A program made the position numbers and the translations under genes. Shown here one piece after another: positions 53,575-64,000 of a DNA stretch of 64,000 bases. The stretch's first letter is position 1; every line of letters starts with the position of its first letter. A model generated the notes under the pieces. That model was not told where the DNA came from. It made no database searches and saw only the letters and a program-made list of their open reading frames with translations. Origin of the DNA: Zizania palustris (taxonomy: Eukaryota; Streptophyta; Magnoliopsida; Poales; Poaceae); the NCBI GenBank assembly GCA_019279435.1, contig JAAALK010000086.1:1488001-1552000 (forward strand). Reading direction: 5' to 3'.

Positions 53575-55238
53575 TCATCCGTGCGACTCCGTCTTCAACT
53601 CCAATTCTTCTATTCCATCTCCCATGTTCCTAAGAAACAAAATATCGCTAGTATTCAGTATCATCCCGTCCAAACAAATATTAACATAGTTGCTAAGGAA
53701 AGAATTAACCTCATGGTTCAAGCGACGGGCACGGGCGCGTGTGATTGGTCCTTGTAGTTGAATTGTAGGTGGAGGCTCCATGTGTGTATCATGTGAAGTG
53801 ATGTCCTCATCATCCTCCCCCTCTTGAATTGGAGTTGTCCTCGACTCAAGCTCATCATCATCTCCCAAATAGGGCTTTAAATCTGAAATGTTAAATGTGG
53901 GACTAACCCCAAAAGCTGCAGGCAACTCAAGCTTATATGCATTGTCGTTTATCTTCTCAAGCACACGGAAAGGACCATCAGCACGGGGCATCAATTTAGA
54001 CTTTCGTAAATCAGGAAAACGATCTTTGCGCAAGTGCAACCAAACAAGATCACCCGGTTCAAATGTTATCTCTTTTCTACCCTTACTACCATAAGCACGA
54101 TATTTCTCATTCATTTTCTCTATGTTTGCTTTAGTAGTTTCATGCATCTTAAGTAATAATTCAGCACGTGTAGTAGCATCAAAATTCAATTTTTCAGATG
54201 GTGGTAATGGTAGCAAATCAATGGGAGCACGTGGATTAAAGCCATAGACCACTTGAAACGGACTTACCTTAGTAGTGGAGTGTACTGGCCTATTATATGC
54301 AAACTCAATATGAGGTAGACACTCTTCCCAAAGCTTCAAGTTGGTCTTCAAAACAGCCCTCAACATGGTGGACAATGTGCGGTTGACGACCTCCGTTTGT
54401 CCATCCGTTTGGGGGTGACAAGTAGTAGAAAACAGCAGCTTCGTCCCCAACTTATGCCACAACGTCCTCCAAAAATGACTTAAGAATTGGCATCACGATC
54501 TGAAACGATGGTATTGGGCACTCCATGCAAGCGTACGACCTCTCTGAAAAAACAATCAGCAACATTTGTAGCGTCGTCGCTCTTGTGACAAGGTATAAAA
54601 TGCGCCATTTTAGAGAAACGATCTACCACCACAAAAATACTATCTCTCCCCCTCCTAGTTCTAGGTAATCCTAACACAAAATCCATAGAAATATCCTCCC
54701 AAGGTACACTAGGAACGGGCAGAGGCATATAAAGACCATGTGGGTTTAGACGGGACTTAGCTTTATTGCAAGTAGTGCATCGTGCCACATAGCGCTCAAC
54801 ATCTCGTCTCATCCTAGGCCAATAGAAGTGTGTGGACAGCACATCTTCGGTTTTCTTTGATCCAAAATGACCCATCAAACCACCACCATGTGCTTCCTGC
54901 AATAACAACAAGCGAAGAGAGCTAGCCGGCACACATAACTTGTTAGCACGAAAAAGATATCCATTATTCAGCACATATTTGTTCCAAGCACGGTTGTCTG
55001 TACAATTTGTAAAAGCATCTTTGAAGTCCAAATCAGTAGCATACATGCCCTTCAATGTTTCTAAACCAAAGATCTTATAATCAAGTTGAGAAAGCAATGT
55101 ATAACGTCTAGATAAAGCATCGGTAATCACATTATCTTTCCCTTTCTTATGCTTAATGATATATGGAAAAGTCTCAATAAATTCTACCCATTTAGCATGT
55201 CGTTTATTCAGATTTGCTTGACTACGTATATGCTTCAA
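53575..55238 (-). pseudogene. pol: CRM-like pol: RNase H end and integrase
   Basis: 55238-54480: HAKWVEFIETFPYIIKHKKG and DALSRRYTLL end RNase H. Zinc finger HGGGLMGHFG and CTTCNKAKS. MDFVLGLPRTRRGRDS and TIVSDRDANS follow, then a one-base shift near 54475. 54462-53575: TTCHPQTDGQTEVVNRTL (E), AYNRPVHSTTKVSPFQVVYG, FEPGDLVWLHLRKDRFPDL, GPFRVLEKINDNAYKLELP, DLKPYLGDDDELESRT. A tail GPITRARARRLNHEV and GDGIEELELKT ends at 53575. No canonical chromodomain W seen, as in CRM. Confidence 0.85.
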
Positions 55239-56568
55239 TGCTTAATGATCCAAATGAATAATGAACTCATTAGGCAAAAGGTAATGTTGCCAAGTTTCAA
55301 GCACACGCACTAAGGCATATAATTCCTTATCATAGGTAGAATAATTCAACTGTGGACCATGTAATTTCTCACTAAAATAGGCCACGGGTTTACCTCCTTG
55401 TAGCAGCACACCTCCTAGTCCAAAGCCACTAGCATCGCATTCTAACTCAAAAGGCTTACTGAAATCGGGTAGTTGAAGTAGATGTGCATGTGTAAGACGA
55501 TCTTTGAGTGTGGCAAAGCTTGTTCTTGTGCTGGTTCCCAAGTAAAAGTGACTCCCTTCTTGGTCAACTCATGCAACGGACCGGCTATGGTGCTGAAATC
55601 TTTCACAAAACGCCGGTAGAAACCTGCAAGACCAAGAAAACTACGTACCTGTGTGATAGTTTGGGGTTGCGGCCAGCTGTTGATTGCTTCTACCTTCGCC
55701 GCGTCGACCTCAATACCCTGTGAAGTGACAACATATCCAGAAACACAACTCGATCCGTGCAAAATGTGCACTTCTCAAGGTTACCAAACATTCTAGCCTC
55801 TCGGAGGACAGAAAATACAGCACGTAGGTGTTCAACATGTTCAATGAGAGACTTGCTATAAACCAAGATATCATCAAAGTATACAACCACAAAGCGTCCT
55901 ATAAAGTGCCGTAGGACTTCATTCATCAAGCGCATGAAGGTACTAGGTGCATTAGTAAGTCCAAAAGGCATGACAAGCCACTCATATAATCCAAACTTTG
56001 TTTTAAAAGCAGTTTTCCATTCATCACCTAGTTTCATGCGAATTTGGTGGTAGCCACTACGGAGATCGATCTTAGAAAAGATAATGGCACCACTAAGCTC
56101 ATCAAGCATGTCATCCAATCTAGGAATAGGGTGTCGATATCGAATGGTGATATTATTAATAGCACGACAATCAACACACATGCGCCAACTACCATCTTTC
56201 TTAGGTACCAAAAGAACGGGTACTGCACAAGGACTAAGGCTTTCACGGACGTACCCACGATCAAGAAGGTCCTGTACTTGGCGCTCAATTTCTTTTGTCT
56301 CCTCCGGATTGGTGCGGTACGCTGCACGATTAGGAAGAGATGCTCCAGGGACCAAATCAATTTGGTGCTCGATGCCGCGTATCGGTGGCAGCCCGGGTGG
56401 TATCTCAGCAAGAAAAACATCGTTAAACTCCTGCAAAAGGTCAGTGACTGCAGCAGGAACAGAGCTAGGAATGTTCGCAAGTGAAAACAGTACGTTCGTG
56501 CAAATCAAGCCATATAGCAAGGGAGTATCATCATAAATTTCAGCAAGGTCAGTTTTAGTTGCAAGCAT
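55239..56568 (-). pseudogene. pol: CRM-like pol: RT and RNase H
   Basis: RT from 56568: DLVPGASLPNRAAYRTNPEE, YVRESLSPCAVPVLLVPKK, CVDCRAINNITIRYRHPIP, KIDLRSGYHQIRMKLGDEWK, WLVMPFGLTNAPSTFMRL, catalytic YFDDILVYSKS (about 55860), FGNLEKCTFCTDRVVFL. Then, shifted near 55700, GYVVTSQGIEVDAAKV and VRSFLGLAGFYRRFVKDFS. RNase H: ECDASGFGLGGVLLQGG, STYDKELYALVRVLETW, IIHLDH, TAA, then ALKHI. RT active site intact. Confidence 0.88.
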
Positions 56569-57901
56569 GACACGTCCTTTCAGATTAATAACTTGTGATG
56601 AAGAAGGAGAAGCAATTTATCTTTCTGTTGTCTTAAAAGCGTCTTAGCTACTTGCTGATTTTCAGAAGGTTGTTTGCTCTTTTGTGCATCCCTAGCACGT
56701 TTTTCTTGTTCAAATTTTACAATTTCAGCAGGAGTCATAGGAAGCAATGTAACTTTCTTTCCTTTATACATAAATGTGTAATTATTGCTCCTACCATGGT
56801 GTGTAGCATCAATATCATACTCCCAAGGTCTACCAAGTAACAGAGAACATGCTTGCATTGGTACTACATCAAAATAAGCAACTCCGAAGTATGTACCAAT
56901 GGAAAATTCGATGTGAGCAGTTGTGTTACCTTGACCTTACCGCTATTGTTGAACCATTGCACATGGTAAGGGTGTGGATGCGCACGTGTGGGAAGTTGAA
57001 GCTTCGTTACCATGTCGTGGCTCACCAAATTGTTGCAACTACCGCTGTCGATGATGACACGTACACGACGGTCATTGACGATGAAGAAGGTCTGAAACAG
57101 ATTATTCCGTTGTGCCCGATCGTCCTGCTCCATGTGAGTGCTCAAGACGCGTTGTACAATAAGTACTTCAAGGTCGGCAGAGGCATCCGGCGCAAAAACA
57201 GCGTCATCGTCGGATGTATCATCATCTCCTGCAATGTTAGCAGCAAGTGCATATTCTTCTTCAACATCACTAGCACTTACGTAGCCACCGTCTTCCGTAG
57301 CAATATAAGCCCGCTGACTAGGGCAGTCTTTCATCACATGGCCAAATCCTTTGCATCTGTGACACTGGATCGCTGCAGAACGTGCAGTAGAGGCCGCCGA
57401 GGAGGTGGGCTTGGCTGGCGCCTTGGATGCTGCAGTCTTGGAACTCTCAACCTGGGCTGTAGATGTAGAAGGGTGTGATGTAGCCGCCAGTCGAGACGGG
57501 GTGGGGTGTGGTGGTCGTTGCTGCTGCCCACTGGCGGTGAAGTAGCACCACCAATGTGGTCCTCGTGCTGCGTTGTGGTTGTTGGCGACCCGCAATTTTT
57601 TTTCTGCAAGCATAGCAAGGTGGAAAAGACGAGTGTAGTATTGTATTCTTTGTAATCAATGATATCCTGAATTCACGTCTTAAACCACCATAAAAAGGGG
57701 CCATTTTATCCTCATTGTCCTCCTCAATTTCAGCACGAAGCAACCTATTTTGCAACTCCTGATAATACTCCTTACCGATTTATTCCCTTGGTTTAGGCGC
57801 TGCATTTTTTTTCTCAAATCACGTTTATATGAAGGAGGGACCCATCTACCAACACATTTGCCATTTTAACCATATCCCAATTCTGGGTTCATTGCCAACC
57901 T
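56569..57901 (-). pseudogene. gag: CRM-like gag end and protease
   Basis: 57901-57600: VPPSYKRDLRKKMQRLNQGN and EYYQELQNRLLRAEIEEDNE, gag core, in shifting frames. 57600-57300: low complexity then knuckle IQCHRCKGFGHVMKDCPSQRA (CX2CX4HX4C), and YVSASDVEEEYALAA. 57100-56864: protease VIIDSGSCNNLVSHDMV. 56858-56580: MQACSLLLGRPWEYDIDATH, a conserved protease-RT linker. Split by small lesions at 56860 and 57613. Confidence 0.82.
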
Positions 57902-58001
57902 NNNNNNNNNNNNNNNNNNNNNNNNNNNNNNNNNNNNNNNNNNNNNNNNNNNNNNNNNNNNNNNNNNNNNNNNNNNNNNNNNNNNNNNNNNNNNNNNNNN
58001 N
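57902..58001. other. assembly gap (100 N)
   Basis: Exactly 100 N, the placeholder of unknown length. To the left is the CRM-like gag, to the right the gag of a SIRE-like copia. Neither element is complete, so several kb are likely missing. Confidence 0.98.
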
Positions 58002-60145
58002 GACTCATGCATACCTAAGGATGGGTAGTGCATGTCCTGGAAACTCATCGCCTGAAAGCGTCGCTCATGCTTGATGCGACGAAAACAGAACCCAACCAAG
58101 TGACCCGCCCGCTGACAGTAGGAACAATGATAAACTCTCCTAGGGGCACTCTCATGGGTCATAGGAGCAACTCTCACAGGCTCCTTGGGCTTCTGCTAAG
58201 TGGTTTTCTTAGGAGGGATTTTCTTGGCAGGAGGAGTGGTTTTCTTTGGAGTCCGGGTAGGCTTTTTGGCTGAAGGAGTGTCTAACAGAGCTCTCTCTTT
58301 CTCTAAGGTAGTGGGTGAGGTAAAAACAGTTTTGTTCTTACCGTCTGAAGGAATCCTCTCAAAACCCAATCCTAGAGCTAACCCTGCTCTGTCAGCACAC
58401 ATCTTGGTCTTGGCCAAGAGAAAATCCATCCTACCCTTTCCCTCAGTGCATTTGTTTACCACGGAAAGAAGGTATTCATTTTCAGTCATGAGGTTCTCAG
58501 CTCGCTCTCTAACAGTGCCTAGTTGGTCCTTAAGGGTTATGCAAGTGTCACACACAGGCTGCACATCCTTAGAACTACTGGCCCTCTCCAATCTAGCCTC
58601 TAAATCATGAACATGCTTATCACGTAAATTAATGCTCTCACGTAATAAAGGGCAGTTCATACATTCAGTTGTATCATGACTAGAATGCACCATCAAAAGC
58701 TGCTTCTGTGCAGTCTCAAGCTCAGAAAGAGTTTGAGCATGCACAGAACGCAACTGAGCAAGCTCACCCATGACAACAGTACAAGAATCACAATCAACAT
58801 CATTAACCCTAGACTTAAGCATGGCATAATCAGTAGAAACAATTTCTAGCCTAAGTCTAAGTTCTTTTCTATCTCTAGCGTCTTGCACAAGTAACCTATC
58901 CTGACCAAGAACTACTTCATTCAGTTCATCTAGTTTAATTGAAAGTTGATCATAGGATAGAGGTACCTCAGATGAGTCAATCTCATCGCCGCTGTGATCG
59001 CTGTCGGCCATGAAGCAAAGGCCGGTGAAATCTCGTCCCTTCTTGTCCTTCTTCTTCTCCTTTCTTGGAGACTCCTCTTCCTCAGAGCTCGACTCCTCAG
59101 TTGAGGAAGTGTCGATGTCGCTAAGAGCAGCAACAAATGCTCTGGAGGCGGCTTTGGCTACCCTCTTAGCCACCTTGCCGCGCTTACCCTTCACAAAGGG
59201 TTTCCTCTCCTTTTTGTGGTATTTGGGGCGCTCACTCTCATCTCTCTTCTTGAGTTTTGGGCAATTGGCCTTGATGTGAGAAGTGTCGCCACACTCAAAA
59301 CAACCACTAAAACCACTTCTCCTCTAATCCCGTCTCTCATGGTGAAAACAGGTGAACCTTCTGGCAATGAGAGCAAGCTCATCATCATCCAGAGTATCCA
59401 CCTGCTCCTTAGTGACGGAGACCAGGGAGGACAAAGCAAAACCATCTGCAAGAACACAAGTGCCAGATGTGCTTGGTTCTGCAATGGTGCCACGGCTAGT
59501 GCTAGAAACCAGTGTCAATGGCTGTGGCAAAGAGTTTCTGTGCACTGCAAGAGATGCCTTGGCAATCTCTGTGGACTTCAGCTTGCTGAAGAGCTCATCA
59601 CAGGTCAATGTGTCATAACCTGCGGATTCCTCAATGCTGGATATCTTCACTTCCCATATGCTACGATCAAGAGCATAGAGAAGCTTGATAGCCCTATCAT
59701 GATCATTGTAAGCAAGCGTCCCATTGGACCGCAAGTTACTCACTATCGCATCAAAGCGAGAAAACATGGCATCTATAGATTCACCAGGTGCCTGCATAAA
59801 CAGCTGATACTGTTGATTGTACGTGCTTTGGCGCCTGGCCTTAATCTGTGTAGAGCCCTCATGAAAAATAGTGAGAGTGGTCCAAATTTCCCTAGCAGTC
59901 CTAAGGTACTGCACCCTATCAAACTCACTCCGGCTCAAACCAATGAACAGTATGTTTCTAGCCTTGGAGTTGGCATTATACTGATCCTTCTCTGTTTGAG
60001 AGGTGCGAGTCTCAGGGATGGAGTATTGTGAGTCCACAATCTCCCAAATTGCATTTCCTTGGCTTAGCAAGTAAGCCTCCATGCGCACCTTCCAGTATGC
60101 AAAATTAGTCCCATCGAACAGAGGTATTTTACTAACTCTGTCCAT
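58002..60145 (-). pseudogene. gag: SIRE-like gag with coiled coil and CxxC motifs, second element
   Basis: ATG 60143-60145 (MDRVSKIPLFDGTNFAYWKV). Gag core NILFIGLSRSEFDRVQYLRT, TQIKARRQSTYNQQYQLFM, KLLYALDRSIWEVKISSIEE. TAG near 59324. Knuckle CFECGDTSHIKANCPK (about 59290), a complete CX2CX4HX4C. Then basic and Ser/Glu-rich runs, FTGLCFMADSDHSGDE, and a coiled coil with CxxC pairs CDSC, CMNC and CDTC (about residues 135, 178 and 215 of 59194). TAG near 58196. A last knuckle, YHCSYCQRAGHLVGFCFR (about 58120). All in one frame with just two stops. Confidence 0.88.
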
Positions 60146-60195
60146 GTCGCCAAAAGATCACAAAACCGGTTAAGGTCAACTGGTGATCTTAACCT

Positions 60196-60207
60196 GCTCT
60201 GATACCA
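60196..60207 (-). other. primer binding site, tRNA-iMet
   Basis: Minus strand TGGTATCAGAGC, two bases from the LTR end. Confidence 0.92.
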
Positions 60208-60209
60208 AT

Positions 60210-62224
60210 TGTTGGACCGAAAACGGTGACTAGAGGGGGGTGAATGGGAGCTTTTAAAATTTCAGACTAAAAATAGCCTTCTGTTTTAATTCTGTCTTCT
60301 GCGGAACAGGCTTCGAACACAGCCTTCGAAGTTCTGGTTCGGAGGTATTTCACAGCTCCGAACACAGGATTCGCAAGGGGCAAAAGTTTGAAGCCAAGAA
60401 GACTTCGCTCCTCACACAACCCTGAAACCTCAGCTCTGCTTAGTCAGTGCAGGCTCTGCACACAGAGTGCCTTCGAGCAGGCTTCGCACTTCACCCTTCG
60501 CAAGAGCGGACTTCCCTCTGTGGACTTCGACCAAATACTTAGCGACAGCAACTGGTGCTAGGCTTTGTACTTCAAAGGTCTAAACACACACAAAAGATAC
60601 TTCGCTAAGGGGTTTGCCACAGAAAGAAAAACGGGCTTCGATCTGTGCTTCGCTAGTAATCAGAGAGGTCTTGCATTCAGTTACACAGAGCGAACACACA
60701 CTAAAACACACACTTCGCTCAAAAACAAGCTTCGCTCAAACAGGCTTCGCACAAACTCAGCACAAAAGAAGTCACACAAAAGATCGAAGCATGTAGCGAG
60801 GTATGCATACAAGCTCAAGCAGTAAAACGAACACAGAGACAAAGCTTCAGTGCTTGAACAGGGAACACAAAATGAACTCACAGACTGAATACAACGTATG
60901 ATGGTCTAGTACAGTAGCTCAACAATGAATGCTCAAAAGTGTTAATGTGACCTGACCGGCCTCCACTATTTATAGGCACTATTAAGTCCTGTGAAAAGAC
61001 TACTTTACCCCTAGGGTTTACACCGGTTTTGTCTCATTAGAACAAGGGGGTACAACAGGTAGTCTACTTTATTTGGAGGCTTCTTTTGTCAGCTTCGCAG
61101 AGGGGACAGTACCAGCTTTTGCAGAGCAGGCGCTTTTGCAGAGCAGACACTGTCAGCCTTTGCAGTTTTGGACCCTTCTGAAGCCCCCCTTCGCATGCGA
61201 GGGGTGTGGTAGCTTCGGTGAGAAGTCTTGTGCCTGACGGCCTTCGCTTCACCGAAGTCAGCCTTCGATACAATGACGGTTTTGAGCCGAAGCCGTCAAA
61301 GCCCTTGGGCCTTCGCACCAACACCTTCGAAGTGGACTACCACGGCTTCGTAGCTTCTCCCAGCTCGAACTCCGTCAGTCCGTGTACCGAAGCCATGCAT
61401 GGCCGAAGTACCTCAAGTCAACCTCACTCCGAAGCCCCACCTTCGGAGTACCACCCTTCAAAGTCCCTCCTTCGTCCAAGGCCTCCGCATGAAGCATTCC
61501 ATGAGCACTTCGTCACAGTGTCTCTCCCCGAGCACACTCCTTGACGATCCTCACCCGGACCATGCCTTCGATGCACCTCGACTTCTGAGACCTTCGTTGG
61601 GTATACCTTTGAGTGTCACTCCAGACTCCGAACAACTTGCCTCATTGCTAAGGACTTGATCCACCAGACTCCGAAGTCACTCCATTCGGAGTACCCTTCG
61701 AAGTGCCTCCCCTCCGAGGACTTCGTCTCGGAGTACCTTCATCCGGAGCCACGCTCCGCACTAACTTCCTTCTCCTGGCGCACCTCGACCCGAGGTCTGA
61801 CCTCGACCCCTTCGCAGCCTTCGTGATGAAGCTCCCTGCTCCCCTGGCATCAAGCCTCCCACTTGACCCAAGTTCACCTGCTACGAACCGTCCGTCGCCT
61901 CCGAAGTCACCTGCGCACCATAGACAAGCAGACAAGTGTATCCAGTACCCCGGAGACCTCTCCGGGTAAGCAACCTTCGGCACACTCTCTGGTGTACCGC
62001 CCAAAGTACCAAGACCTTCGGTACAACTCAGTCATCGTGTACTGTCGGACCCCTCCGACAAGCACACTCCGCTGCAACAGCTGCAGCAACCAAACCCACT
62101 GAACCCTTCGGTGAAACCACCTCCGAACCCCTTCGGAGGGACCCCTTTGAATCAGAGGGTAAAATATGTCAATCACTCATCACAGACTCCGAAACCAATC
62201 CTTGGTTTCTCAGATAGCTTACAA
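60210..62224 (-). repeat. 5' LTR of the second SIRE-like copia (2,015 bp)
   Basis: Minus strand starts TGTAAGCTATCTGAGAAACC and ends TTTTCGGTCCAACA. As in the first SIRE-like LTR, TGTGATGAGTGATTG lies about 40 bases from the start (here at 62171-62185). TATAAATA on the minus strand at 60967-60974. A 19-bp inverted repeat GAAACCAATCCTTGGTTTC is at 62192-62210. Dense in CTTCG/CGAAG. Confidence 0.85.
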
Positions 62225-64000
62225 CTCGAGCTTGTTGGGCACACATATCCTGTTTCCGAACCATACGGTACCATTCTCATCTTTGGAGAACCCTGGGGCT
62301 TTACCCCTCCTCATATTCTTCTGGATTTCTAAAATATCGGGGTCTTCCCTTTGTGTCTCACGGATCTGGTCCATCAAGACAGGTCTTGCTTCTAGTGCAG
62401 CGAGGTACTCCTTGGTGGTGATCCCTAAGTTCAACCTTTCCATCTCTTTGTATAGCAGCGGGGCTTGATCTCGTACCATGATGGCATTACAGTACCCATT
62501 CCGACTCAGAGCATCTGCCACTACATTCGCTTTGCCAGGATGGTAATGGATGCCTTGATCATAATCTTTAATCAGTTCCAACCACCTTCTCCGCCTGAGG
62601 TTCAGGTCTGGTTGGGTGAATATGTACTTAAGGCTCTTGTGGTCGGTGAAGACTTCACACCTGTTACCCACAAGGTAGTGCCTCCATATATTCAGTGCAT
62701 GAACCACTGCTGCTAACTCCAAGTCCTGAGTCGGGTAGTTTAACTCGTGGGGCCTCAATTTATGAGAGGCATAGGATATCACATTCCCATCTTGCATCAA
62801 AACAAACCCAAATCCTTGTCGAGAGGCATCACAGTAGATGTGAAAGTCCTTTCGTATATCTAGCAAGGTCAGAACCGGGACTGACACAAGCTTCTTCTTG
62901 AGGGTCTGGAAGCACTCACTCACAATCTGGAGTCCATTCAAACTTTACTTCCTTCTGCAACAATCTAGTCAGGGGCTTGGCTATCTTAGAGAAGTTCTCA
63001 ATGAATCTGTGGTAATATCTGGCCAGTCCCAGAAAACTGTGGATTTCGGACACATTTGTTGGCTGCAACCAATTGGTCACTACTTCCATGGTGGTCGGGT
63101 CCACTGCTATCCCTCCAACAGATATGACATGGCCGAGAAATTTCACCTCAGATGACCAAAACTTGCACTTGCTGTACTTAGCATACAACTGTTTCTCCCT
63201 TAACTTCCCTAGGGTCAGATGGAGGTGGGCTTCATATTCTTCCTTGGTCTTGGAATAGATGAGGGTATCATCGATGAAGACCACAATGAACTTGTCCAAG
63301 AATTCCATGAAGACATTGTTCATCATGTTCATGAAGAATGCGGGGGCATTCATGAGTCCAAAAGACATCAAAGTATACTCATATAGTCCAAAACGGGACG
63401 TGAAGGCAGTCTTAGGGATGTCCTCTTCTCTCATTCTTAGCTGATGGTAGCCTGACCGGAGATCGATTTTGGAGAATACCGAGGATCCTTTCAACTGATC
63501 AAACAGGTCATCGATTCAAGGCAGAGGGTAATTGTTCTTGATGGTTACCTCATTCAAAGCTCTGTAATCCACACACATGCTCTTGGTTTTGTCCTTCTTC
63601 AAGGCGAAAATGACCGGTGCACCCCAAGGTGAGGTACTCAGTCGGATGTATCCCTTCTGCTCAAGCTCCTCAATATTACTCTTCACTTCAGCTAGCTCAT
63701 TTGCGGCCATATGGTACGAATGGTTGGAGATGGGTGTGGTTCTAGGTACAAGCTCAATCCTGAACTCGATGTCCCTCTTGGGCGGCATCCCTGGTAGATC
63801 CTCTAGGAAGACGTTTGGGTATTCTCGGGCCATAGGCACCTCTTCTAACGTCATCTGGTGAAGCGACACCCCTCTCGGGCCCGGGTAGCCATCGTGAAGG
63901 TGACGAAGACTCCTTCATTGCTGGTCACGGTGACGGATTTGCTGGCACAATCTGTCATTCCCTTGTGCTTCATCAACCAATCCATCCCTAGGATGAGATC
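62225..64000 (-). pseudogene. pol: Tekay-like pol, copy B: RT and RNase H, runs off the right edge
   Basis: Protease-RT linker (63900-63700: VFLEDLPGMPPKRDIEF, LVPRTTPISNHSYHMA), then CVDYRALNEVTIKNNYPLP, then a TGA. RT: SGYHQLRMREEDIPKTAF, YTLMSFGLMNAPAFF, catalytic FIDDTLIYSKT, KFLGHVISVGGIAVDP (63494-62916). RNase H in a frame shifted near 62930: YCDASRQGFGFVLMQD, YPTQDLELAAVVHAL, EVFTDHKSLKYIF, HYHPGKANVVADALSRNG, then GNRICVPNKLEL at 62225, where the SIRE-like LTR begins. Trp before the RT core is intact here, unlike copies A and C. Confidence 0.92.

Larger units (their letters stand above)
52903..57901 (-). mobile_element. CRM-like chromovirus (Ty3/gypsy), 3' two thirds
   Basis: Minus-strand order: gag end (57901-57600), zinc knuckle and protease (57600-56864), RT (56568-55690), RNase H (55771-55100), integrase (55238-53575), 3' LTR (left end 52903, minus end CCCCCATCA). 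RT FYRT/YEWLVMPFGLTNAPSTF, the gag knuckle and the pol tail TRARARRLNHEVNSFL fit the CRM branch, but that assignment is from memory. Many shifts and stops. The 5' part is in the N gap. Confidence 0.75.
58002..62224 (-). mobile_element. SIRE-like Ty1/copia element, 5' part
   Basis: Minus strand: 5' LTR (60210-62224), PBS (60196-60207), gag (60145 to 58002). pol and 3' LTR are beyond the N gap. Related to the copia at 13855 through LTR ends and gag plan, but clearly diverged. Inserted into copy B of the Tekay-like family at 62225 (flank ACTCG). Confidence 0.88.

Noticed and set aside
57829..58177. ORFs that include X residues over the gap
   Set aside because: Translations through N bases.
59216..60031. 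271-codon plus-strand ORF over the SIRE-like gag
   Set aside because: Mirror of gag on the opposite strand; gag core is clear on the minus strand.

Overview
This window is a pure plant transposable-element landscape, almost certainly grass (Poaceae) heterochromatin. Nearly every base falls in an LTR retrotransposon, often one inside another. No intact cellular gene, tRNA, rRNA or CRISPR array is visible. The grass assignment is inference: it rests on the element types (chromodomain Ty3/gypsy with 2.5-3.3 kb LTRs and a tRNA-iMet primer site, SIRE-like Ty1/copia, Tat-like gypsy with an antisense gene) and on the GC-rich style of the coding DNA. All retrotransposon genes are broken by stops, frameshifts or deletions.

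Layout, left to right. 1-3721: 5' part of a minus-strand Ty1/copia element (gag, protease, integrase, start of RT; 243-bp LTR). 3722-5315: the only stretch that is not clearly transposon, with a weak candidate for a host first exon. 5316-~7770: a plus-strand LTR rich in GGTCTGACCGG-like units, split by a solo LTR (6310-7646, TSD CGATC). 7815-28628: a minus-strand Tat-like gypsy element. It has a 3' LTR at 7815-8310, a plus-strand (antisense) spliced gene from 8771 to 26135, a second antisense ORF, ~60-bp tandem repeats and an integrase at the right end. This element is split by a 3.3-kb solo LTR (9228-12543) and a complete SIRE-like copia (13855-24778, TSD GAGAT).

28629-52902 is a minus-strand Tekay-like gypsy (copy A). 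Its 5' LTR is split by another solo LTR (36175-37412, TSD ACATG) and by a complete plus-strand relative (copy C, 37971-51716, TSD GGAAC). The 3' LTR of copy C carries a SIRE-type solo LTR (47860-50111). 52903-57901 is the 3' two thirds of a minus-strand CRM-like chromovirus. 57902-58001 is a 100-N assembly gap. 58002-62224 is the 5' part of another minus-strand SIRE-like copia. It sits in a third Tekay-like element (copy B, 62225-64000), which runs off the window.

The most interesting observations are: (i) the Tat-like element carries a gene on the opposite strand with its own TATA box and three short GT-AG introns; (ii) Tekay-like copies A and C carry an extra ORF before gag, and at least three amber codons sit at the same places in both copies; (iii) the stops in copy C lie in an almost frameshift-free gag-pol frame and mostly look like C-to-T decay in CAG, CCA and CGA contexts, as expected of methylated heterochromatin; (iv) several solo LTRs and two full elements have target-site duplications (TSDs), so the order of insertion can be read directly.
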